A DNA stretch of 64,000 nt. It comes from Pascua guehoae. Its lineage: Eukaryota > Basidiomycota > Tremellomycetes > Trichosporonales > Trichosporonaceae. The DNA lies in assembly GCA_001600415.1 (NCBI GenBank), contig BCJX01000006.1, positions 2,044,364-2,108,363 on the forward strand, in the 5' to 3' direction. Position numbers and translations under genes: made by a program. Positions 1-9,649 of the stretch are shown in pieces (within the stretch, counting starts at the first letter, position 1; the number at the start of each line of letters is the position of its first letter). Below the pieces are notes generated by a model. The model saw only the letters and a list, made by a program, of their open reading frames with translations, was not told the DNA's origin and did no database searches.

Positions 1-257
1 CCGGCACGCCTTGCTCGTTCCCTTTTGACACCCTTTGTACATGAGTTGAAGATCACCCACGGTATCTTTCGTCCATGCCGCGCCAGCATTTGGCTCATAC
101 GCACAAGATGCATGGCTGCTAGACTGGGGGGAACGCATACTTGACACGCGCATCAATCCCCAGTTCACCACATACATGGGTGGAGGCTCTCCACTCGTGC
201 ACTGGCCGATACTCCTGGAACCACCGTGCTCAATAGTCCACTCCATCTGCAGATGAA

Positions 258-1072
258 CTATTCCATCTTGGCCTGCGGTCAGCTCTGTTGCTTCCTCAAT
301 ACCCACCTGGCTAAAGTCCATCTCTGGGTGCTGCTTCTTGAACTTCTCGAGCATCTCTGCCTTCCTCAGCTCGTCCGACGTGGGCTGACCCTGTGCACGC
401 TGCTTGTTGTCGAACTGTGGTGGGTTAGTGGTGGCAGTTTCCGCAATCGAGTAGCACAAACCATCATCTTCTCGACCATTGCGCGCGTCTCCGGGTCCAG
501 GTCAGACAGCTTTGAGTTCTCGGGGTTGATCTTGGTCGTGTCAATCTTGGGGTGGTGCGTGAGCACGTGAGGCCACCATCGGTGTTCGCTAATGTGCGCC
601 CTGGAGGGTCAGCTGAGCCGCGAGAAGCATGGGGCACACACGAGTACTTCTCCAGCTCAAAAGTGAGCACACCGTTGTCTGATGTCAGCTTGAGCAGAAG
701 AAACGCCTTACCAATGGTCCACGACGAGTCGTCCTTTGCAATGTCCTCGAACAGCTGGCCCTCGAGAATAGGCTCGGCAGCGCCCTTCACTTGAACCTGA
801 TGGGTCAGACCAGCCAGCAAGACACTGCCTACCTTGAGCTTGGTCCTGTCCATGACGACAATCAGGTCACGCGCACGAGTACCCGCTGGCAGAGGCACGT
901 TGACTGTGACCGTCTTCAGATCCTGCGTCCACGTGTAGGGAAGGGCTATGGGTGAGCGGGACGACGATGACCAGAACTCACCAGCCTGCTCTTGCTGCTC
1001 GCGCTCGCGCTCCTTTGCGTCAAAGGCCTCGCGCTCCTCCTTTGTCATGCTGTCGCGCTCATTGTCCGCCAT
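258..1072 (-). CDS. nudC: Nuclear distribution protein NudC (CS/p23-like domain)
   Basis: Predicted HSP90-associated co-chaperone needed for dynein-dependent nuclear movement; cytosolic. Six exons join into 205 residues. Introns lie at 946-981, 679-711, 601-647, 415-461 and 273-306, all GT-AG, and removing them restores one frame. The N-terminus is charged ([17 protein letters not shown]). It is followed by a CS domain ([17 protein letters not shown] ... GVLTFELEK) and the conserved NudC C-terminal block [17 protein letters not shown], then [14 protein letters not shown]. The last 34-nt intron places the stop after QAKME; without it the frame would run on with no NudC resemblance. The gene is divergent from the SUMO ligase gene at 1575. 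Family identity is strong; only the smallest introns lack independent support. Confidence 0.93.
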
Positions 1073-1574
1073 TTTGATAGTGCTTTTGAGATGAGGTGAT
1101 GGGAACGAGTTGGGGGAAAGGCAAGGGGGGTGTCGTCAGCGTAGTAGTTTGTGTTGGTGAGGACAACCTCCACCGGGCGGCGGCGGCTGAGCGAGGAGGG
1201 AGAATCCAATTGTGGACGGAAGCAAATTTGGGCATTGTGGGATTCTGGCTGGGGTGTCTAAAGTTGAGCACAATCGGCCAGGTGCAGGTGGGTGGGCGAG
1301 TGGGTGAGTGGCACGGGCATATTGGGATGTACGGCACGCGGGCGGGGGAATGACGGCGGGGCGGGCCCACGGCGGCGAACACTGTGGACAGACGAGAGAG
1401 AGAGAGAAGGAAGACGACCAGGACAGACGACCAGCAAAGACGGCTTCCTCGCCTTCATTGCTTTTTCAACAACAACTGCAGACTTGTTTTGCTTACTCTC
1501 TCACCCACCCCCCCCTCCATTCTCCTTCTCGACGCCTTCTTACACTCTCCCCAGTGCGCGCACGTGTCGACACC
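1073..1574. promoter_or_regulatory. Divergent promoter nudC / SIZ
   Basis: About 500 bp between two divergent start codons. The right half has long pyrimidine runs (about 1497-1555), common in basidiomycete leaders. The start codon at 1575 sits in a good context (CACCATGG). I see no clear TATA box. Confidence 0.5.
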
Positions 1575-3983
1575 ATGGCACAGGGCGTCTGGGACGACTA
1601 CGAAGTAAGTCACAACACGCAACAGTCCTTGCTGCATCCTTTTCTCCTTGATCGTCGACGGAGCGTCGCGTCTGCTGACACACCTAGAGCTTTGTCAATA
1701 CGTTTCTCCCCCGTCAAACGATTGCAAAGCTTCGACAATGGGCGGACAAGATCACGCAGCACTCTGGCATCAACCTGCATCTCCGAAGTCAAGAACGAAA
1801 GCAAGATCTCATTGACAAGTGAGTTTGAGTGGCGTGTACGTCGCGTGATCCTCGTTTCTTGTTACGCGTCCCCCACACCTCACACACCTACCCTACCGAT
1901 GGCGCGTATCCTGACCTCTCTCCCCAGAGTCAAAGCCGCGTTCCAAACGATGAGGCGGCAGGACAACCAGCGCCTCTATCTTGCAGTCCGCCGCGACTGC
2001 GAACAGATTGCCAACCAGCGCTTCGCTCCCGCCCCGGCCATTACGCCCGTGACCTTTGGCGGCGTGCCTCAGATCAACGCGTTCAGCAGCTCGAGCTCAT
2101 CACGCGCGCCAGCAGCAGCAGCTGCACCTCCGCGGCCAGCCGGCATGGCCGGGTGGCAAAGTGCGTCAAGCTCGGGGTCTCACAATGTGTACAACCAACG
2201 TGGGTGTCTTTTCCTTGTTGCTGACCTCACTGACGTCTCAGGCCAGCCCCAGTTGGTAGATTGGAAACCTAGTCCAATGTGGAAGCCGATCCGTGCATTG
2301 ACAAACATGGACATGCTGCCAGGTATGCCGCGCCTTGCCGGAGCGGTGCTGACAGGCAGATATCACGAGCCATGACAACTCACATACTCGCCGGGACAAG
2401 CGCGTACACTTTCAGCTACCGACTGATGTTATTGAACTCCTCAAGAAGAGCAAGTGAGTGGCCGTCGTCGTCGTCACCATGGTGCCTGTTGCCGATCTGA
2501 CCGGCCAGGGCCGACCCTCGTTCACGTCCGCAATACTCTGTCCGACTCTTCTGCGCGTCGTCCGACTTTTACAGACCACCAGGCATGGCCCCGCCGCCTG
2601 GCACACCACCTGTCAACAACCGCCTTGTGCCAATAGAGTTCCCGCTCAACCCGGACGCGATGCTCGATGACCACATGGTTCCGTTCAAGGAGCGTGGTCT
2701 GCGTGGCAAGGCAGGGAGTGCGCCGCCCCTCGACCTGGACAAGGGCTCGAGGGGTTTAATCCTCATGCCGGGGCGCATGGCGAACTTGATCATGGGACAC
2801 ACTGGCCCGACTGCTGGCAAGAGGAAGGATCTTACAAAGGTGGGTCAAGTGCTGCTTCTGTGGTGCGGACCGGACTGACGACGACAGAAATTCTGGTTCC
2901 AGGTTGTCTTTGCCGAGATCACCAACATCAGTGATCTTTTGGTCAAGCTAGAGGCGCTCGTCCCAACGAATGCTGACGCAGAACTGGAGAAATGTAAGCT
3001 TGCGTGTGTGTGAAAAGGAATGTCGACTGACCCACTAGTGCGCAAGCAGGCCGCCGAAGACGACGACATCCAGGTCGGGACAGCAACATTGTCCCTAAAG
3101 GATCCAGTGAGCAAGACTGGCTGTACGCCGATGCTAACCACTAGCTCTCTGGCATGCGCATCGCGAAACCGATTCGGTCCTCACGCTGTTCGCACCTCCA
3201 ATGCTTTGACGCGCGGTGGTGGCTCGAGGCAAATAAAGCTCACCCTCAATGGCTGTGCCCTCACTGCAGCAAGGAGCTCAACTTTGACGACCTCATCTGC
3301 GATGGGTGAGTTTGGCACAGTGGCCGCTCTCGACTGACGCCAGTTACTTTTTAAGCATCCTGAATACTGTGCCGGACGACTTTGAAGAGGTTGTCCTCGA
3401 GGCCAACGGTGACTGGCACACGGCGAATGGTGTCTACGGAAACAGGGAGTGGCTGGCGCAGCACCCTCCGGCCCCAGCTCCTGCCAGCGTCCTGACAAAA
3501 CGCGAGCGGTCTCCGACGCCCATTACGCCAACGAGGGGCAAGCGACGTGCGATTGAGATTTTGTCTGATTCAGAAGACGAAGAAGACTCGTACCGCCATC
3601 CCAGCGAGTCCAACATCAATGGTCACACGAACGGCCACACGAATGGCGGCAGCACTTCTGCCTCACTCTCGCGGGGCCCATCGCGCGCACCGTCCGGCTC
3701 GGTACAGCCAGCGATGCCCATCATTGACCTCACGCTTTCGTCCGACGAGGATGACGACGACGAGGAAACACAGCCGTATTTTCGCCCGCCGGGCGGCGCA
3801 TCCACGAGTCGCGACGTCGCCGGCTCGGGTCGCCCGGCTACTAATCTCACCCCCTCGAGCGACGTGAGGAACCCGCCCCGCCCTGTATCACGCTGGGGCA
3901 ACCCAGGTGGAGCAGCAGCATACAGCAGCGCCGGTGGACCTGGATTACCGGGGCCATCGCGGCAGTATGCCAACGGTTATTAG
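1575..3983 (+). CDS. SUMO E3 ligase, Siz/PIAS family (SAP-PINIT-SP-RING)
   Basis: Predicted nuclear ligase that moves SUMO from Ubc9 to substrates. After a 30-nt first exon there is a SAP-like segment (TIAKLRQWADKITQHSG), then a PINIT domain (IRALTNMDMLPD ... VRLFCASSDFYRP ... GLRGKAGSAPPLDL). Next is the SP-RING: TLSLKDPLSGMRIAKPIR, then zinc ligands in RCSHLQC and CPHC. The acidic C-terminal tail carries PIIDLTLSSDEDDDDEE, a textbook SUMO-interacting motif, and a similar EILSDSEDEED stretch. At least eight short introns are needed; one splits the SP-RING just before LSGMR. The Gly/Pro/Ser-rich tail ends at 3983. Whether it corresponds to Siz1 or Nfi1 cannot be told. Confidence 0.92.
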
Positions 3984-4490
3984 GTCCCTAGTGCAGTCTC
4001 TTGTGACTGACTCTTTTGGGGCTGCACCGCTGGCCGTCGTTCCTGTCCTAGCCTAGCGTCCAGGTCGCCAGCACACGGCCAGCAAACATCCAGCGTCCCC
4101 ACACACCTTCCTCACACACCCTCTCCACACGACCTCCTCACGACATAGCTTTCTCCCCCCCCTACCACCCCGTTGCTCACTAGCAGCGCGTGCCCCCGTG
4201 CTTCCTCCTGGCTTCTGAATGCGCCGCACCAGTTCCAGCCACGTCCTTGACCGCACGTACACTGCATTACTGTACATTCATTCGTCCACTGTACTAAATA
4301 TCCATCATGCAAGCGGTTGTCAACACGCGGGGGACGCTGGTGGTCAGTATTAGGTTAACATCAAGCGATTTGGATAGCGAAGCAAGCCTCGCGCCCGTTG
4401 GCCTCCGCATAACTCTCCTCTCGCCTCGCACGCTACGCCTTGCTCTGCTGTCCACTGTCTTCTTGCACTGCGACTTGACGTCGTCCCCTT
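3984..4490. other. Intergenic, 3' of SIZ gene
   Basis: Tail-to-tail spacer between the SUMO ligase gene and the serine dehydratase gene. C-rich and without a supported ORF; it should hold both 3' UTRs. Confidence 0.5.
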
Positions 4491-4617
4491 CACCTCTCCC
4501 CTCTCTTCTGCTCTCCCCTCTCTTCACCTCTCCCCTCTCTTCACCTCTTCCCCTCTCTTCACCTCTGCCCCTCTCTTCACCTCTGCCCCTCTCCTCACCT
4601 CTCTTCGCCTCTTCGCC
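4491..4617. repeat. Minisatellite CACCTCTCCCCTCTCTT-type
   Basis: Imperfect tandem repeat of about 17-18 bp built from CACCTCTsCCCTCTCTT, roughly six to seven copies, ending in shorter TTCGCCTC copies. On the minus strand it is purine-only. It overlaps the last codons and stop of the serine dehydratase gene. Confidence 0.85.
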
Positions 4618-7600
4618 TCCCCCGGCACACCGCCCGCACCCATGACTCACAAAGCGGAATCTTGACCGTCGCCGCCAGCCCACCCAGACTCGTCTCCTTG
4701 TCTGCACCGTCAGCTTCAACCCCCGTGCACTGCCCCAACCCCACCCAACTCACAGTGCGAGTGCATATCCATGGCCGTGGTGCGACACGCCTCGATGGCC
4801 TCATCGAGCGAAACGGTATGCTCTCCGCTCCCGGCCATGGCGAGCTGGGCGGCCGTGACGGCCTTTACCGCCCCCAACGAGTTGCGCTCGATGCACGGCA
4901 CCTGCACGAGACCCCCCAAGGGGTCGCACGTGAGGCCCAAATTGTGCTCGATGCCAATCTCGGCCGCCTGGAGAATCACGGCGGGTTCCGCGCCCAGCGT
5001 CGCCGCCAGTCCCGCCGCGGCCATCGAGCACGCAACGCCCACTTCGGCCATGCACCCGCCCTCGGCGGCGGAAATGGTCGCGCCGCGCTTGAAGAGCATG
5101 CCCACCGCCGCGGCCGTGAGGAGGAACGTCATCGTGCTGAAAGGCAGGTCAGTAGGGTATCGAGGCTGGGGGCGTGGGACGTACTCGCGGTGTGGCGAGG
5201 CGGAAATGTACTCGTTGACGTATTTGAGCGTCGCGGGGATGACACCGGCGGCGCCGTTGGTGCTGCTGTTAGCGTTTCATCTGGTCCTTGTCCTCGGCGG
5301 GCGTCTGTCGTCGTGCTCCGCTTGTCCCACTCTACGCACGCCATAGGGCTTTGGTTTCGCTCCTTCGTCTCTTCTCCACAGCGCCCGTCCCAATCTGCAA
5401 CCACCGTTGTCCAGGCCACCTATGCGCGACCTCTTAACACCACACCTGGGTGCTAGCTCGCCGAATCGCACGCTCACCCCTCGTTCCTCACCACAACCCC
5501 CCGCAACCCACGCCACACGCTACTCACGGAGCAGTCACCACCCTCCCCCCACTCGCATTCACCTCATTGACCGCAATCGCCATGCACGACAAGTACTCGA
5601 TGCCCGGAAACACGGGGCGCGTGTACACGGGCACCATTTCGAGCGTGTGGTCGGTGCGCCCCACGCGCCGGCGCGCCTTTTTCGTCGTCGTCAGGCCCTC
5701 GCCCGCGCCGACGCCCGGTGCACGCGGCGCCGCCATGGACGGGTAAAAGCCCTGCTGGAGGCGGCGGTACAGGCCTGGTGCGCGGCGGCGGACCTTGAGG
5801 CCGCCGGGGAGCACGGGCTCGGTCGACGTCACGCCGGTGCGGATGCAGCTGTCCATGACTTCCCACACTGGGCGTTAGCTGGGTTCAAATGGGTTGGGCG
5901 TCGGTGGGCGGGTATCTTGACAACATTGTCTCGACGTCGGGACAGTATTCCGCAGTGCTCCCCGTTGTCTTGGTCTCTGCCCGGCCGACTTTGTCCCCAT
6001 CCTGTCCGGCTCTGCTCCTCCTTCTCGTCGCATCCCCCACCTACATCCCCCCCGCGGGGGGGGGGGGCTAACTTCGCACTCACAATGAAGCAGCCCATTC
6101 TCAATCTCCTCCTCGGTCCTAAACGCCTTTTCATTCTCCCACACCACCTGCGCAATCGTGAGGTTGTGCTTGTCGCAAATATCCAACAGCTCCTGGGCCG
6201 TCGCAAACAGGTGCGGCGGGCGGTTGGCCGTCGGCACCTTTGTGCTGCTCCCTTGCTCGTCGTCTTTGCGCTTGGACGACTCGGCCACGGCCGGGATCCG
6301 CGGCACGTCTTTCGTTCCATCACCGTCCCCGGCGTCACGCACCGCCGACATGTCGTGTCGGCTCGGGTGGGCCGCGTCCGGGTTGATGTCGCGGTAGTAC
6401 ATGTTTTCGCCCGTGGCCGTCTGCGTCTCCTTGTTGACGACAAAGCCGCCGCCGACGGAAAAGTACTCGTTGGTCGCGAGCATGTCCCCGCTCTCGTCAA
6501 AGACGGTGAAGACGAGCCCGTTCGGGTGCGCTGGCAACGGGTTGAGGTGCCATGTCTGCCGTGTCAGCGCGTCCGAGTGAGTGCGGGGGGGTAGAGTGTG
6601 GGTGTAGATGTGGGCACGCCAGCGACACCGCTTGCAAATGACACCGCTTGCAAATGACACCGCTTGCCAGTGACACTGCTTGCCAGTGACACCGCATGCC
6701 AGTGCCAGTGCTTGCCAGTGACGCTGCTTGCCAGTGCCAGTGCTTGCCTGTGCCACCGCTTGCCAGTGACACCGCTTGCTAGTGACGCCGCTTGCCAGTG
6801 CCAGTGCCAGTGAGCGTGCCAGCCCTTCTGGATTGCCATTGACACATCGGCTTGGTTCTCGCCGACTCTCCCAGTGCCTCTAGGTCGTGTCCAGCCACCC
6901 CGTCAACTCTCCAGCGACTCCAGACCCCACCCGAGCAGCCCTGCAGCCCTCTTTGACTCATCCCGTGACTGCTGAGACTTGGCCACACCTTCCCCCGGAA
7001 CACCACAACGGAACGGTACGCACCAGATCCCGCTTCAGATCAAACTTGACGCGCTTGTGCTCGCCCCCCTCGAGCCCCAGGTCAATCTGCCCCACCGCGC
7101 GCACCTCGTCCATGACATGCTCGAGGCGGCCGACCTCGACCGACTCGGGATCCTCGCCCATGAGCCCCAGGAGCACCGAGTGGGGCGTCATGTGGCCCAT
7201 GCCCGTGGCCGCCAGCGAGCCGTGCAGGGATACTTTGAGCGAGTGGATGTGGTCGTGCATGGATTTCGGGAGCGAGTGTGTGAAGATCTTGGCTGCGCTG
7301 CAGGGTTAGCTTGGACAGGGGGGGGGGGGGGGTTCTCGTGTAGAGCCGTGCAAGGACGGCGGGTCGCGTTCAGCACAGAGAGGTTCTGCAGGTCGGCGAC
7401 GCTGCCCGGTACAGCCATAGGGGGCGGGGGATCTTGCAATCTCGCAACCTCGCCCTTCGAGGCAGCGGTGCAGACGGCTTGCGTTGCACGCCATGGGAGC
7501 ACACCTCACGCTCCCTGCTGAGCCGCGCAAGCTGCAGCCGCTACACCACCACCCTCCCCATAGACTGCTCGCTCGCACTGGGTCGCGTGCTTGTCATGTG

Positions 7601-8154
7601 CCCGCTATGCCTGGAATCCCACACGTCCTCTCCACCTCGCGCACAAACACAGCGTGTTGGAATTTCGACCCAGTTCCACCCCTTCCGATCTCTACACCGA
7701 CCTCCACACACCATCCCGCCCCCACCCCGCCCCCACCCCGCCCCCACCCTCCCGGTCATCGCCGACGGCCCACACGCCAGTGACTCACCGCATGGGTCCG
7801 ACGGTATGGCTCGAGCTGGGCCCGATGCCGACGGAGAAGAGGTCAAAGGTGGAAATGACCGCGTGCTCGGCGAGGGGTTTCTGCGCGCCGGGCCGCTGCG
7901 ATGGGGGCAGGTTGGGCATGTCCCCCCCGTGGTGGAGGGAGGGGACGACGGGGGCCATCGAGTGCTCGGCCGCCGGGGTCGAGTGTGTCCCGCGCGTTGT
8001 GGTGAAGCGCGCGAGGTGTGCGGCCGGGCATGGTGTGAGGTGTGGTGGGAGGGGGGAGCGGGAGGTGGTTGGGCTGGGACGGGGCTTTGCGGCCTGGCGC
8101 GTGAGCGGTCGTCAGTATGGTGGCGGGACGCACCCTCAGAGCGCGGCGGAGCAT
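4595..8154 (-). CDS. L-serine ammonia-lyase (dehydratase), iron-sulfur type, likely mitochondrial
   Basis: Predicted to deaminate L-serine to pyruvate and ammonia with a [4Fe-4S] cluster. Both SdaA halves are in one polypeptide: the beta part ([37 protein letters not shown]) and the alpha part ([32 protein letters not shown]). The cluster region has Cys in [13 protein letters not shown] and [14 protein letters not shown]. The start at 8154 gives MLRRALR; a 40-nt intron then leads into an Arg/Ser/Pro-rich leader before the enzyme, like a mitochondrial presequence. Introns are unusually long: about 497 nt after GPMR, 468 nt (6556-7023), about 220 nt and about 255 nt. The family normally ends in Cys, but here KIPLC is followed by ESWVRA and an Arg-rich tail to 4595. 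A further intron starting at the GTGAGT there is possible, so the 3' end is uncertain. This is the bacterial-type enzyme, not the PLP-dependent fungal Cha1. Confidence 0.88.
6624..6815. repeat. 16-bp minisatellite inside serine dehydratase intron
   Basis: Twelve tandem copies of a 16-bp unit close to GACACCGCTTGCCAGT, with scattered substitutions, inside the 468-nt intron 6556-7023. Because 16 is not a multiple of three and the unit lacks minus-strand stops, all three minus-strand frames stay open across it. Confidence 0.93.
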
Positions 8155-9649
8155 CTTGTGTGCTGGCGATAGGTTGGAGACGGTGCAAGAGACCCCCCGT
8201 CCCGACCTAGGTATATATCCCCCAGCCTAGAGCGGTATTCCGCGTCGGCGTACGGTGCGATAAATGTCCAACACGGTCCATGTCCAACTCGCCTGGGTGT
8301 GTCCAACAATCGCACCACAATGGCCAACCGCATGGTGCTTGTTTTCCAATAAGCTCAATGACCTAGGTAGGTCGTGGGGCTCCGAGGTCGTGGGCCTGGC
8401 CCTGCGCGGCATCACCCCCCGTGACTCACTTTTGGCCCAGCCAGTGGCTCCAGGGGGGCGCGTGATAACGGTCCAAACGGCGCTCGCTCAGGCACCGGAC
8501 GTGCCCGATGCCGAACCTTGCCACGTTTGCCACGCTACGCACCGCGCTACGCCAATGCCACAACGTGCGTTTGTCGGGCGGACCTTGGATCTTGGGCTGG
8601 GCTCGGCGAGTGCGAGTGCGAGTGTGGTCGGAGAGCTGAATCTGGCTGGGGTCGATGGCTCGTGCACATCGAGTCACGACCACCAGCAGATGACGGCACT
8701 GTTGTTTGGTGTTGGTGGGTGAGGCTTATCGGCGGACACGACTCTTGTTCGTAACTTGCTCCTCGACGCCACAATCGCATGATCGCACAAGGCACAGACA
8801 GACAAGCCCAACGCGTCCGCTACGCGACAATACCAATACCCATCGCTCCCAATCGCACCCGAGCCAACGACAACGGGGAGGAACACAGGTCGAGTCGAGC
8901 GGTGTAAACAGTAATCGTACTCGTCGTACTCGCTCGAGACACGATCGAAACGCCCCCCTACGTGCATGGCTGGGCTTATCGACATGCCCTGCAGAGCCAC
9001 ATTGCGAGTCGACTCGAAAAAATTATTGCAGCCTGGTTGGTGGCAGGCACAGCGCACAGACCTGCTGTAGTCACGAAAAACAATTGTAGACGCGCGGCTG
9101 ATAAGGAACCACAATGACAAGCAAAGAGGCGGGCTTATCTTGTGCCTACGCCCGCAGGCTTGTTGGCTGTGCCTGGTCGTGTAATTACGTCGCGGCATGT
9201 GAGGTCGGGTGTGCCATGTTTAGTCGAACGCTGTTTCTTTCGGCGGTGCAGCACTGCTCGCCCAGAGTGCGACGGGCGGAATGCAGGTACTATCGGTACA
9301 GCACTGTGTAGTTGGACAACTGCGAGTGCACAGACTTTCTGTCGTCGGATTCTGGCGAGGTCGTGCGAGGTCGTGTAGGAAGTGGGCGTGACCACCCGAC
9401 TCAAGAGGCAGGTATTGGATGGGTGCCCATGTCGATCACCCAGCAGCTTTTTTGACCAATCGTCTACCTTTCAATGGTGACAAACACCTGGCGCTGCATA
9501 CAGGACCAGGTGCGTAGCTGAATCGCCGTCCCAGACATCTTCCTACACAACAAAATGTCCATTGCATAGTTACAGTAGGATTATAGGCGTGTCTAGATGG
9601 GTTCACATGAACATAAGGTGGTGGCAGCTCCTAAGCTGGCGGCTACCGA
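8155..9649 (-). promoter_or_regulatory. Upstream region of serine dehydratase with GATAAG cluster
   Basis: About 1.5 kb between the serine dehydratase start and the stop of the Zn2Cys6 factor, without a convincing gene. It holds perfect GATAAG cores (either strand) at 8725-8730, 8975-8980, 9100-9105 and 9134-9139, and weaker GATA cores near 8167, 8259 and 8464. GATAAG is the site for fungal nitrogen-regulatory GATA factors. The only start codon facing this region is that of the dehydratase. Confidence 0.5.

Noticed and set aside
5875..6756. Open frame running through the serine dehydratase minisatellite intron into the exon
   Set aside because: The conserved protein requires splicing from KRDL (7024) to TWHL (6555). 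Open reading through the intron only reflects a repeat without stops.
8674..9198. 174-codon minus-strand frame upstream of serine dehydratase
   Set aside because: No recognisable motif, many Cys/His/Arg codons expected from random GC-rich DNA, and it overlaps the GATA cluster.
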